DNA of 64,000 bases, taken from positions 1,550,001 through 1,614,000 of the forward strand of contig NZ_CP030850.1 of NCBI RefSeq assembly GCF_003325355.1. The letters are read 5' to 3'. Each line of letters opens with the position of its first letter. Positions within the stretch are counted from its first letter, which is position 1. Positions 17,648-26,337 of this stretch are shown one piece after another. The notes below the pieces were generated by a model that saw only the letters and a list, made by a program, of their open reading frames with translations, did not search any database and was not told the DNA's origin. The DNA comes from Runella rosea (GTDB lineage Bacteria > Bacteroidota > Bacteroidia > Cytophagales > Spirosomataceae). Position numbers and translations under genes: made by a program.

Positions 17648-18883
17648 TTATTCTACATAATCCAACTCTTTGTGAAACGTTTCTTCCATGAGAAAAAGGG
17701 AAAGATACGCAATCGCAAAACAGAGCAGCGCCACCAAACCTCCTGCCGAAAGAGCCCCCATGCTGGGTTTGAGGTATTGATACAGGGGGAGCGTCAGTAG
17801 CGTAGTGGCCCGGACAAAATTAGCTACGGTCGAGGTAGCCGTAGCGCGCAAATTGGTTCCGAAACTTTCGGCCGTTACCGTTAAAAACATGGCGATATAA
17901 CCAATTGAAAAGCCCAAATACGCACACACAATATAAAAAGCCGCCGCGTCGGTGATACCACCGTACAAATAAAAAATTACCCCCAGCAAAGTCATGGTGG
18001 TCATAATACCAATTGCCATGCGACGCGATTTAAGCCACTGACTCAGCACCCCACTGAACATATCTCCGATGACCATTCCGACAAAAACGTACATCACACA
18101 CCGTCCAGTCACTATCTCTTCCGTAATACCCAACGCTTTCGCAAATTCATTGCTAAACGTGGCCAAAATTCCGATGACAAAATACGTGGGCACTCCGACC
18201 CCAATGCAACGCATATATTTCCAAAAACGGGTACTATCGGTAAAAAACGCCGACATACTGCCTAGTCGCAAACTTTGGGTTTTGGCCTGCTCAAACATCC
18301 CTGATTCATACACGCGTATCCGCAACAGTAACAGGGCCAACCCCAAACCACCACCCGCAAAATACGTGGTGCGCCAGTCAAACCATGAGTTGGTCAGGAA
18401 AGCCACAACCGCGCCCAAAAGCCCCACACTCGCCACAATCGAAGACCCATAACCGCGTAGCTTTTGGGGTAATATTTCAGAAACCAACGTCAAACCTGCC
18501 CCCAATTCTCCCGCTAGCCCTACCCCTGCCATAAAACGCAGAAAACCGTACAGCATGGGCGTTTGCACAAAACCGCACAGGATATTGGCCAGCGAATACA
18601 TGATAATAGAGCCAAATAAGACCGAAAGCCGACCGCGTTTGTCGGCCAAAACTCCCCATAAAATTCCCCCTATCAGCAATCCCGCCTGCTGCCAGTTGTA
18701 GATAGCAGCGCCTACGCTCGACACCTCTTCGGGGCTGAGTCCGAGGCTTTTGAGGCTCGGAACCCGTACTATATTGAACACAATCAAATCATATACATCC
18801 ACAAAGTAGCCGAGCGCAGCCACAATGACGGGCAAACTCACCAAACGGCTTAAAGAGGTAGATTGGGCACTGCTGTTTTTCAT
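17648..18883 (-). CDS. MFS transporter, sugar/organic acid proton symporter type
   Basis: About 411 residues from the chosen Met, with twelve hydrophobic segments. The signature between segments 2 and 3 (GGILWGVLADKRGRLSVLFGS) and the second-half counterpart (GMVIGDMFSGVLSQWLKSRRMAIG) are MFS hallmarks. Acidic and polar positions in segment 1 (GYFVDVYDLIVFNIVR) resemble the aromatic-acid or sialate symporters. A longer frame reaches 18985, but residues upstream of MKNSS look non-coding; Met at 18907 is another option. The substrate is unknown; no catabolic gene is adjacent. Confidence 0.82.
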   Translation of the reverse strand: MKNSSAQSTSLSRLVSLPVIVAALGYFVDVYDLIVFNIVRVPSLKSLGLSPEEVSSVGAAIYNWQQAGLLIGGILWGVLADKRGRLSVLFGSIIMYSLANILCGFVQTPMLYGFLRFMAGVGLAGELGAGLTLVSEILPQKLRGYGSSIVASVGLLGAVVAFLTNSWFDWRTTYFAGGGLGLALLLLRIRVYESGMFEQAKTQSLRLGSMSAFFTDSTRFWKYMRCIGVGVPTYFVIGILATFSNEFAKALGITEEIVTGRCVMYVFVGMVIGDMFSGVLSQWLKSRRMAIGIMTTMTLLGVIFYLYGGITDAAAFYIVCAYLGFSIGYIAMFLTVTAESFGTNLRATATSTVANFVRATTLLTLPLYQYLKPSMGALSAGGLVALLCFAIAYLSLFLMEETFHKELDYVE

Positions 18884-19030
18884 AAAATTATTAATGGAAA
18901 GGGTCATCAGGAACGCAATTACGGAAAAAGGCGTTTTTGTGTAAAGCGATAAGGGGTAGATTTTATACTTTAAAGCGTAAATCACCAGAAAATTCTCCCA
19001 AACGCATTTTTACGTTAATTTTCTTCCAAA

Positions 19031-19156
19031 ATGATGGAAACAATTGTCATCGGTTTGCTTTTTTTAGGGGCGTTGGGGTACGTCGGCAACCGCCTACGAA
19101 AAGAATTAAGCCCTAAAAAATCAGGTTGCGGCAAGGGCTGCGGGTGTGAAAAATAA
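19031..19156 (+). CDS. FeoB-associated Cys-rich membrane protein (41 aa)
   Basis: This small gene begins ATGATGGAAACA. It encodes one membrane helix (about residues 3-19, IVIGLLFLGALGYVG), a short basic stretch and a C-terminal cysteine cluster, SGCGKGCGCEK. This is the pattern of the FeoB-associated Cys-rich family, proposed to assist ferrous iron uptake. feoA and feoB are not next to it in this window, which is unusual. The gene fills the gap between the MFS gene and gpsA and reads toward gpsA. Confidence 0.75.
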   Translation: MMETIVIGLLFLGALGYVGNRLRKELSPKKSGCGKGCGCEK

Positions 19157-19239
19157 GGGTAAAGTTTAGGTAGCAAAGGGTAAAGTTGGGGCTTTTTTTG
19201 CAAGTTTGTGCAACAAACTTAGAACCGACAATCTTACCA

Positions 19240-20229
19240 ATGACATCAATCGCCGTAATAGGTGGTGGCAGTTGGGCCACTGCTATTATCAAAATCCTGT
19301 CCGAAAACAACGTATCTATCCGTTGGTGGCTGCGCGACCGTGCCGCCGTTGACCACATCCGGAAGCACCATTACAATCCTGATTATCTCCGCGACGTGCG
19401 CCTAAGCCCCCGAAAAGTAAAGACTTTTTCTAAAATTACCGACGCCCTCAACGGTGCCGAATACGTCATTTTGGCCATTCCTGCCGCTTTTGTTCAGGAA
19501 CCGTTCCAAGGATTAACCGCCAAACATTTTGCGGGCAAACGGGTCGTTTCGGCCATTAAAGGCATGATTCCCGAAAAAAACTGCTTGGTCACGGATTGGG
19601 TAGAGGAGCGTTTTGAAGTACCGCTGAGTCAAATTTCCGTCATTGCGGGCCCGTGTCACGCCGAAGAAGTGGCGCTCGAAAAGCAATCTTACCTCACCAT
19701 CGCCTCCACCGACGAAGCCTGCGCTTCGCATTTTGCCCAATTGATGAATTGTCGGTTTGTCACCGCCAACCCTTTGGTGGATTTGTACGGGGTTGAATAC
19801 GCGGCAGTGATGAAAAACATCGTGGCGTTGGCCTGCGGCATCAGCCACGGATTGGGCTACGGAGATAACTTTCAGGCGGTCTTGGTTTCCAACGCCATGC
19901 AGGAAATCCGTCGTTTTGTCAATGCCGTAGACCCGCGCGAGCGTGATTTGAGCGCCTCGGCCTACCTAGGCGATTTGCTCGTAACGGCCTATTCGCAGTT
20001 TAGCCGCAACCGTACTTTTGGCAACATGATTGGGCGCGGGTACAGCGTTCAATCGGCCCAAATGGAAATGAAAATGATTGCCGAAGGCTACTACGCTGTC
20101 AACAGTATTTTTGAAATGAACAAGAAATACGGCGTTGAAATGCCCATCACACAAGCCACCTACAGGATTCTCTACGAGCGTCAGCCGCCAGCCACTGAAA
20201 TTGGGTTGTTGAAAATGAAACTTCGTTAG
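19240..20229 (+). CDS. gpsA: NAD(P)H-dependent glycerol-3-phosphate dehydrogenase
   Basis: This protein has 329 residues from ATG 19240. The Rossmann motif AVIGGGSWATAI sits at the N-terminus; GpsA features follow: AIKGMIPEKNCLV, VIAGPCHAEEVALE, and the substrate-binding run VMKNIVALACGISHGLGYGDNFQAVLV with its catalytic Lys. The enzyme reduces dihydroxyacetone phosphate to sn-glycerol 3-phosphate for phospholipid synthesis. The frame extends upstream to 19186, but the Rossmann start at MTSIAVIGGG makes 19240 the likely initiation site. Confidence 0.93.
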   Translation: MTSIAVIGGGSWATAIIKILSENNVSIRWWLRDRAAVDHIRKHHYNPDYLRDVRLSPRKVKTFSKITDALNGAEYVILAIPAAFVQEPFQGLTAKHFAGKRVVSAIKGMIPEKNCLVTDWVEERFEVPLSQISVIAGPCHAEEVALEKQSYLTIASTDEACASHFAQLMNCRFVTANPLVDLYGVEYAAVMKNIVALACGISHGLGYGDNFQAVLVSNAMQEIRRFVNAVDPRERDLSASAYLGDLLVTAYSQFSRNRTFGNMIGRGYSVQSAQMEMKMIAEGYYAVNSIFEMNKKYGVEMPITQATYRILYERQPPATEIGLLKMKLR

Positions 20230-20246
20230 GCAATTACAAATTCATT

Positions 20247-21011
20247 ATGAGATTTGACAAATTCATCCCGACAGCGCAACTTAGCCCCTACATTAAATAC
20301 TTTGTGGTGGCCGAAAATGCGCAGGAAAGCCAATACAAGGTTTTTCCTGCGTCGGGTCTTGTCATTGGATTTCAGTACCGTGGACAGCTTTCAACGGTTA
20401 TCAATAACGTGGAATTGAATTTGGAAACATCGGGCATAACGGGTATTTCTGACCACTATAAACTCTTCAAAAACTCCGCCAACATCGGGACCCTATTGGT
20501 TTACTTTACCGAAATCGGCTTTACGCACTTTACGGCAAGCCCCGCCCATGAACTATTTAACCGGAGCATTTCACTCGGCGATATTTTTGATAAGAACAAA
20601 GTACGTGAAGCAGAGGAAAAGCTATCATCAGCCACGACAGATGCCCAGCGTATTCAGATTATTGAACAATTCTTTCTCTCTCATCTCAAAGACATTCAAA
20701 ACGACCGACTTATCGTTGAAGCGGTCAAGCTCATTTATCAGTCAAAAGGAACCATTAAAATCAAAGAGTTAAACGAAAAACTGTTTATCAGCCAAAGCCC
20801 TTTTGAGAAACGTTTCAGAAAATTAGTGGGCACTTCCCCTAAAAAATTTGCGTCGATTGTTCGATTCAATACGGTTTTAAATGATTTGAATGGCCCGAAA
20901 TCGCTTACTGATATTTGCTACGAAAACAATTTTTTTGACCAAGCCCATTTTATCAAGGACTTTAAACAATACACAGGCGATACTCCCGAACAGTTTAAGC
21001 GGTTCTTATAA
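20247..21011 (+). CDS. AraC-family transcriptional regulator (DUF6597-type N-terminus)
   Basis: The 254-residue protein has an N-terminal domain beginning FIPTAQLSPYIKYFVVAEN, typical of DUF6597 regulators, and a C-terminal AraC DNA-binding domain (about 150-254; LNEKLFISQSPFEKRFRKLVGTSPKKFASIVRF and FFDQAHFIKDFKQYTGDTPEQFKRFL). It lies 88 bp upstream of a DUF1398 gene on the same strand, a pairing seen in other Bacteroidota, so that gene is the likely target. Confidence 0.85.
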   Translation: MRFDKFIPTAQLSPYIKYFVVAENAQESQYKVFPASGLVIGFQYRGQLSTVINNVELNLETSGITGISDHYKLFKNSANIGTLLVYFTEIGFTHFTASPAHELFNRSISLGDIFDKNKVREAEEKLSSATTDAQRIQIIEQFFLSHLKDIQNDRLIVEAVKLIYQSKGTIKIKELNEKLFISQSPFEKRFRKLVGTSPKKFASIVRFNTVLNDLNGPKSLTDICYENNFFDQAHFIKDFKQYTGDTPEQFKRFL

Positions 21012-21099
21012 AAAACGATTTTTTACAATGAAAGCGCCTTAGTTTTGAGGACTTTTGCATTGTACAAATCATCGTTTAACGACCAAAAAATCAAAACCA

Positions 21100-21489
21100 A
21101 TGTTTACCGTAGACCAAATTAAAGCCGCCCATTCAAAAGTAAAATCGGGTGCCGATTTTCCCAACTATATTCAAGAACTGATTCAATTGGGCGTGACCTC
21201 CTATGAAACCTACGTGTCGGACGGACACACCGACTATTTTGGGAAAGATGCCTACCAAACTTCAACTACCCCGACGTATGACACCCTGTTTATTGCCGAA
21301 ATAAGCAATGCCGAACAATTCAAAATTGACCTAAAAGCGCATCAGCAAGGCAAAACCGATTATCCTACTTTTTGCAAAGACTGCGCAAAATCGGGCATTG
21401 AAAAATGGACAGTTGCGATGGACAAAATGACTTGTACCTACTATAACAAAGCCAAAGATGAACTATTGATGGAAATAATACCGCAATAA
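21100..21489 (+). CDS. DUF1398 (YbcV-like) family protein
   Basis: This protein has 129 residues from ATG 21100. MFTVDQIKAAHSKVKSGADF, GVTSYETYVSDGHTDYFG and the C-terminal CKDCAKSGIEKWTVAMDKMTCTYYN identify DUF1398, whose best known member is E. coli YbcV; its function is unknown. A longer frame begins at 21055, but those 15 residues lack family similarity. The AraC-type gene upstream probably regulates it. Confidence 0.88.
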   Translation: MFTVDQIKAAHSKVKSGADFPNYIQELIQLGVTSYETYVSDGHTDYFGKDAYQTSTTPTYDTLFIAEISNAEQFKIDLKAHQQGKTDYPTFCKDCAKSGIEKWTVAMDKMTCTYYNKAKDELLMEIIPQ

Positions 21490-21540
21490 AACAGCCTATA
21501 AAAAACCTCCCTTTTAGGCGGTTGTGGGGCAAGTGAACAA

Positions 21541-21582
21541 AACAATTTGGGCCACCCTTCATAAGGGGCGGCCCAAATTGTT
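21541..21582. terminator. Bidirectional terminator hairpin
   Basis: A perfect 13-bp outer stem, AACAATTTGGGCC with GGCCCAAATTGTT, contains a smaller inner stem (CCCTT/AAGGG). It separates the convergent DUF1398 and lipoprotein genes. A/T tracts on both sides give either strand a short U-rich tail. Confidence 0.8.
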
Positions 21583-21596
21583 TAGAATCTCACTGA

Positions 21597-23123
21597 TTAT
21601 TTCTCAATCAACACATTTGACTCCTGATTTTTATCGAAAGTATTCGCCGTTATTAAATCGGCATTGGCCGAAGCGCCATAGCTAACAAATACCCCATAAC
21701 CGCCGCTGCCACTGATAACCGTATTTTTGATGGTCATGGTGGCTCGGTTGCCGTGGATGGCCACGTTGGCCCGCTTGCCTGATACAATAGCTGCGCTGCC
21801 CGCATTTTTAAATTCTACTTGTTCAAGCAAATTTTTGGGGTCGGCTGAGTAACAAATCAGGCCGCGCCAATAGGCCGCCGTGTTGTTGGCTCCGTTGAAA
21901 ACTATTTTCTCGGCCGCCGTTCCTTTGGCCAAAATATACCCATCGGTATTGATTCTAATGACCGCGTCGCGGTTCATTTCCAGAATAACGCCGGGATTTA
22001 ACTTCCAACCCGTATTAACCGTAAATTCCCCCATCAAGCGGTAGGGAGTTTTGTCGGCAAATCCCGCCCACGTGATTTCTTCCTTGCCTTTGATGCCCGA
22101 GGCGGTCACTTCTACCACATCACGGCCATTGCCGCCTTTAAACGTCGAGGCGGCATCCAATTTTGCCACGTTTTCAGCAGTAAGCATGATTCCCGCTTCG
22201 GTGTTGTTCGAAAAAGCATTTTGGGAAAATTCACGTAAAATAGAACCGTCGTAGGCATAGATTCCGTAGCCATCGTTTTGAGAAAATAGGGTATTTTTGA
22301 GGGCAATCTGTGCTTTGCTACCTCCCGACATAAACAAGGCAGATTTTGTGGTGCTAAAGATGGTACGGCTACCAGCGTGCATTATTTCCACGTACTCCAT
22401 AAGATTGGCGTTGCTGCCCGAATAAAGCGAAATACCCACCCAATATCCCTTGGTTTTCTGTACGCCAACAAATTTGATTTTGCGGTTGGCCTCGCCCTTA
22501 GCGATGATAAGCCCGCCGTTGTCATTAATGTTCATCCGAACATCCCGCTCAAACGCAATGACTACGCCAGGGGCAATGGTCAGTTCATTGTTGACATCAA
22601 TGGATTTGGTGACGATGTAGTCTGGCAAGTCGGGATTGACTACGCGGTCGGTGAGGTTGGTCTTGACGGTGATATTGGCGGTAATGGCCAAAGGCTCGGC
22701 AACCGATGCGGTTACCAACACTTTATCAGTACTTTTGCCATTGGCACTACTGACGGTCAGTTCAAGTTCGTATTCACCTACTTCATCAGGCGTAAACGTA
22801 GGCTTAAACGACGACGCGTTTGAGAGGGTCACGGTACTTTTGGCGGGCTTCCGCAACAGCTTCCACTCTACCGTGAGCGGCTTACCCTGCGCGTCGCTTG
22901 ACTCAGAGGCATCCAAGCTGACCTGTTGCCCTACCTGTACGGATTGGTCCGCGCCCGCTTTTGCCGTTACGGTAAGCGTTGGATCAACGATTTCTTCCTT
23001 TTTACAACCTGTCATTGTCAACATGAGCAACAGCAAAGGCGCAAACAGAGAGGCAATAACAGATTTTTTGGCAAAAGGCATTGCCTGAACCCGCAGGTTC
23101 TGAAGTACGTTTTTTTGTTTCAT
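21597..23123 (-). CDS. Lipoprotein with PKD-like domain and right-handed beta-helix
   Basis: The 508-residue protein has a signal sequence with lipobox LTMTGC at about residue 40, then a PKD/Ig-like domain (about 50-140; AGADQSVQVGQQVSLDASESSD and EVGEYELELTVSS). A repetitive region (about 150-505) follows, with two matching halves: NLTDRVVNPDLPDYIVTKSIDVNNELTIAPGVVIAFERD corresponds to a later block ending GVILEMNRDAVIRIN. Each half is followed by KGEANRKIKFVGV or KGTAAEKIVFNGA, which suits a parallel beta-helix. It is probably a surface polysaccharide- or protein-binding lipoprotein; no catalytic residues can be named. Confidence 0.75.
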   Translation of the reverse strand: MKQKNVLQNLRVQAMPFAKKSVIASLFAPLLLLMLTMTGCKKEEIVDPTLTVTAKAGADQSVQVGQQVSLDASESSDAQGKPLTVEWKLLRKPAKSTVTLSNASSFKPTFTPDEVGEYELELTVSSANGKSTDKVLVTASVAEPLAITANITVKTNLTDRVVNPDLPDYIVTKSIDVNNELTIAPGVVIAFERDVRMNINDNGGLIIAKGEANRKIKFVGVQKTKGYWVGISLYSGSNANLMEYVEIMHAGSRTIFSTTKSALFMSGGSKAQIALKNTLFSQNDGYGIYAYDGSILREFSQNAFSNNTEAGIMLTAENVAKLDAASTFKGGNGRDVVEVTASGIKGKEEITWAGFADKTPYRLMGEFTVNTGWKLNPGVILEMNRDAVIRINTDGYILAKGTAAEKIVFNGANNTAAYWRGLICYSADPKNLLEQVEFKNAGSAAIVSGKRANVAIHGNRATMTIKNTVISGSGGYGVFVSYGASANADLITANTFDKNQESNVLIEK

Positions 23124-23251
23124 GGCTTAAATTACTGTTTGAATTTTTGAACGCTCAAAAGTAATTTGCCTAGCCCTCAAGCAAAGGGGCATTCGCGCTG
23201 AAACGGTAAAAGTGAAGGCTGAAGTGATAAAAAAAGCAGCGTTTTAACAAA

Positions 23252-23285
23252 TATCGTCGGTGAGGTTATAACCTCACCGACGATA
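23252..23285 (-). terminator. 34-bp perfect palindrome, terminator of the beta-barrel gene
   Basis: The sequence TATCGTCGGTGAGGTTA and its exact reverse complement meet without a loop. It begins 7 bp beyond the stop of the minus-strand outer-membrane gene, and the minus strand continues into TTTGTTAAAA. Position and symmetry favour a terminator, although the perfect centre would also suit a protein-binding site. Confidence 0.65.
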
Positions 23286-23291
23286 AGAATG

Positions 23292-23825
23292 CTAAAAATT
23301 AAAACGAACGCCGATGCTAGCCTGCGGGTGGAGATAAAAAATGTCAGGAATCAATTCAATGTAAAGTCCGCCTTCCAAAAACAGGGATAAAGGACTGTTT
23401 GACACAAAATATTCAGTTCCTGCCAAACCTGCGCCTCCGAGCGAAATATTGTTGGTAAACACTTTGACACCGGGCACATTGCTAGGGTCAAAATAATAGC
23501 GACGTGAGTTGATTTGGCCGCCGAAGCCGTAATAAACGTGCAGTTTTTCGGCTTTGAACAACCCTCGGTGCCACAGATACGCCGCCCGCACCGAAAATCC
23601 CGCATTTTGATAAGTGCCTTTACGGTACTTACGGTCACGGCCGTAAAACAGACCATACGTTCCTGCCGATATATCCAAGGCTTTGTTATCCCCAAAATAT
23701 TTACGAACATTCAGCCCAGAAGGCTCTACCAATTGAAATCCAACCGCCCAATTATTGTACTGCGCCATTGAGGGTAAAATACCCAAGGCACTAAGCAACA
23801 AAGTGAATAAAAGCTTCTTTTTCAT
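23292..23825 (-). CDS. Outer-membrane beta-barrel protein, unknown function
   Basis: The 177-residue protein has a signal peptide (KKKLLFTLLLSALGILPSMAQ) and an amphipathic, Gly/Tyr/Phe-rich body that ends in a terminal aromatic strand (QASIGVRFNF), as expected of a small outer-membrane barrel. No specific family was recognised. It follows the his operon on the same strand, 55 bp after hisC, so read-through is possible. Confidence 0.7.
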   Translation of the reverse strand: MKKKLLFTLLLSALGILPSMAQYNNWAVGFQLVEPSGLNVRKYFGDNKALDISAGTYGLFYGRDRKYRKGTYQNAGFSVRAAYLWHRGLFKAEKLHVYYGFGGQINSRRYYFDPSNVPGVKVFTNNISLGGAGLAGTEYFVSNSPLSLFLEGGLYIELIPDIFYLHPQASIGVRFNF

Positions 23826-23880
23826 CTACTGTAGTATTAATTTTAATAATGACAATCGGCGGCCTCAAAACCCTTATCGG

Positions 23881-24939
23881 TTACGCCATGATAGCAAATG
23901 CTTTCAGCGTGTCTAACAGCGTTTTATTTTCCTCCGCCGTTCCGACCGTAATCCGTAGGCATCCATCACACAGAATCACTTTTGAACGGTCGCGCACGAT
24001 GATTTTTTGGTCAATCAAGTACTGCATCACGGCCGAAGCATCGTCAAATTCAACGAGTAAAAAGTTGGAATCTGAGGGATATATCCTTTTAACTAACGGC
24101 AAGGCGGCCAAATTCGTGCGCAAATGCTCCCGCTCCGCCAAAATATCATTTACCAATTGGTTTTTGGTTTCGACGTAGTCAAGCGCTTCAAGTAACAACT
24201 GCTGCGTAGCGCCGCTGAGGTTGTAAGGAGGTTTGATTTTGTTTAATACCTTAATAATTTCTTCGGAGGCAAAACACATGCCCAAACGCAGCGAAGCCAA
24301 CCCCCACGCCTTAGAAAATGTCTGTAATACAATCAGATTGGGATAATTATCCAACTCCTGCGTAAACGATGGCTCACTAGCAAAATCAATGTACGCTTCA
24401 TCGACGACCACCAATCCTTGAAAGTTGTTCAATATTTCTAAAATTGCTTCGCGCTGTACCAAATTTCCGCTAGGGTTATTGGGCGAGCATATCCACACAA
24501 TTTTAGTTTTGGGGGTCAATTCCGCCAACACTCTTGGGGTATCAATCTGAAAATCAGACGTCAACGGCACCTTAATTACTGGCACGTCGTTGATGTCGGC
24601 ACTTACCTGATACATCCCGTAGGTGGGCGGCATGAGCAACATATTGTCCTCACGGGGCGTGCAGGTGGCCCGCACCAGCAGGTCAATGGGTTCGTCGGAG
24701 CCATTGCCCAGAAAGATTTGGGTAGGTCGTACGCCTTTGATAGGCGCCAATTTTTCTTTGATCGCCCACTGGTAGGGGTCGGGATAGCGGTTCCAGTGCT
24801 GACCGTTTACCGACTGATAGGGATTTTCATTGGCATCCAAAAAGATACCTTCTTTGCCCGTATATTCATCCCGCGCCGACGAGTACGGCACCAAGTTGAG
24901 GATATGCGGACGGAGGATTTTTGTTAAGTCAAATGTCAT
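23881..24939 (-). CDS. hisC: Histidinol-phosphate aminotransferase
   Basis: This protein has 352 residues from Met at 24939 (MTFDLTKILRPHI). It is a PLP-dependent fold-I aminotransferase: LDANENPY, GNGSDE, ICSPNNPSGN, VVDEAYIDF, and the PLP-lysine motif TFSKAWGLASLRLG. It converts imidazole acetol phosphate and glutamate to histidinol phosphate and 2-oxoglutarate. It is the third gene of hisG-hisD-hisC. hisB, often next in this phylum, is not present; an outer-membrane gene follows instead. Confidence 0.95.
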   Translation of the reverse strand: MTFDLTKILRPHILNLVPYSSARDEYTGKEGIFLDANENPYQSVNGQHWNRYPDPYQWAIKEKLAPIKGVRPTQIFLGNGSDEPIDLLVRATCTPREDNMLLMPPTYGMYQVSADINDVPVIKVPLTSDFQIDTPRVLAELTPKTKIVWICSPNNPSGNLVQREAILEILNNFQGLVVVDEAYIDFASEPSFTQELDNYPNLIVLQTFSKAWGLASLRLGMCFASEEIIKVLNKIKPPYNLSGATQQLLLEALDYVETKNQLVNDILAEREHLRTNLAALPLVKRIYPSDSNFLLVEFDDASAVMQYLIDQKIIVRDRSKVILCDGCLRITVGTAEENKTLLDTLKAFAIMA

Positions 24940-24982
24940 TGTGGTAGGTATTTCTGATAGACGCAAACAGGCTGATACAAAC

Positions 24983-25025
24983 GGGCAGACGCAAGCGGGC
25001 AGACGCGAGGCCTGCCCCTACGTTT
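24983..25025. repeat. Short dispersed repeat, copy B
   Basis: Two tandem GGGCAGACGC units are followed by CCTGCCCCTACG, giving a stem GGGCAG/CTGCCC with the second unit. It sits in the hisD-hisC gap and shares its blocks with copy A at 10062-10086. Outer CAAACG/CGTTTG pairs lengthen the fold. Confidence 0.55.
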
Positions 25026-25028
25026 GCC

Positions 25029-26297
25029 TTATTTCAAACTGCTCAATCGAAGACTCACGGCACGCTTGTGGGCCTGGAGCGATTCGGCTTCGGCCATGGC
25101 TTCAACGGTCGGTCCGAGGGCCTTGAGGCCTTCGGGAGTGATGTGCTGAACGGTGATTTTTTTCACGAAACTATCCAACGATACCCCGCTGTACGCCCGG
25201 GCGTGGCCGTTAGTTGGCAGGGTGTGATTTGTGCCCGATGCGTAGTCTCCGCAGGATTCGGGGGTATAATTGCCTAAGAAAATAGAACCCGCATTGATGA
25301 TTCTTTCGGAGATTTCCTCGGCATTGCTTACGCTCAAAATCAAGTGTTCGGCGGCGTATTCATTCAGCAAATCAATGGCTTCGGCTTCATCTTCGACCAA
25401 AATTGCCTTGCTGTTTTCAATCGCTTTTCGCGCCAACTCCTTCCGAGGCAACGCTTCCAACTGCGTAGAAAGCGTAAGATTAACCGACGCTAAGAATTTT
25501 TTATCCGTCGATACCAACAACACTTGGCTGTCTGCACCGTGCTCTGCCTGTGACAATAAATCGGCCGCCACAAACGCCGGAACCGCCGACCCATCGGCGT
25601 ACACTGCCACTTCGGAAGGGCCCGCTGGCATGTCAATGGCCACGCCTTCTTTAGCCAGCAGCATTTTAGCGGCCGTTACGTATTGGTTTCCTGGCCCAAA
25701 AATCTTATAAACTTTAGGGACTGATTCCGTTCCGTAGGCCATTGCGGCGATGGCCTGCGCTCCGCCTATTCTGAAAATTTTGGTCACACCCACCAACTGC
25801 GCCGCGTACAAAATAGCCGGGTGGTCGCTGGGAGTGCAGAGAACAATCTCCTTACAACCAGCCAGTTGTGCAGGCACGCCGAGCATCAGCACAGTACTAA
25901 ACAGCGGAGCCGAGCCTCCAGGAATGTATAAGCCCACTTTCTCGATACCCACGCTGCGCCGCCAGCAAGTAACGCCCGACATGGTTTCAATTTTCTGAAC
26001 GGGCTGGTACTGCGTTTCGTGAAATTTTCGAATATTAGCATACGCCTGTCGAATGGCGGCTTTGAGTTCTTCGGTAAGACTTGCCTCCGCTGCTGCCAAT
26101 GTTGCTGGCGGCATGGCAATCTCCGTAAGGTCAATTTTATCAAATTTGAGGGCCAAAGCGCGCAATGCGGCATCGCCTTCTTTCTGAACCTGTTCAAGAA
26201 TCGGCGCTACGGCTTTTTCGATATTGGCCATGCTTTGCGTCGGTCGAGCTAAAAGCGCAGGCCACTCACTGCGGTCGGGATAAGGGATAATTTGCAT
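25029..26297 (-). CDS. hisD: Histidinol dehydrogenase
   Basis: The 422-residue protein matches the usual size. Characteristic blocks are GGSAPLFSTVLMLGVPAQLAGC, GGAQAIAAMAYGT, IFGPGNQYVTAAKM, DMPAGPSEVAV, the zinc-ligand region LLSQAEHGADSQVLLV, and TNHTLPTNGHARAYSGVSLDSFVK near the end. It oxidises L-histidinol in two NAD+-dependent steps to L-histidine. It lies between hisG (41 bp upstream from its start) and hisC, with a palindromic repeat in the hisD-hisC gap. Confidence 0.97.
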   Translation of the reverse strand: MQIIPYPDRSEWPALLARPTQSMANIEKAVAPILEQVQKEGDAALRALALKFDKIDLTEIAMPPATLAAAEASLTEELKAAIRQAYANIRKFHETQYQPVQKIETMSGVTCWRRSVGIEKVGLYIPGGSAPLFSTVLMLGVPAQLAGCKEIVLCTPSDHPAILYAAQLVGVTKIFRIGGAQAIAAMAYGTESVPKVYKIFGPGNQYVTAAKMLLAKEGVAIDMPAGPSEVAVYADGSAVPAFVAADLLSQAEHGADSQVLLVSTDKKFLASVNLTLSTQLEALPRKELARKAIENSKAILVEDEAEAIDLLNEYAAEHLILSVSNAEEISERIINAGSIFLGNYTPESCGDYASGTNHTLPTNGHARAYSGVSLDSFVKKITVQHITPEGLKALGPTVEAMAEAESLQAHKRAVSLRLSSLK

Positions 26298-26337
26298 AGT
26301 TCTGTAAGAAATGTCGTGCCAAGCAATGACTACACTG

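Noticed and set aside
23200-23240. GGCTGAAGTG near 23.2 kb as a further copy of the conserved cassette sequence
   Set aside because: It lacks the flanking G-run, the paired arms and a GTT core, so only the 10-nt match is shared.
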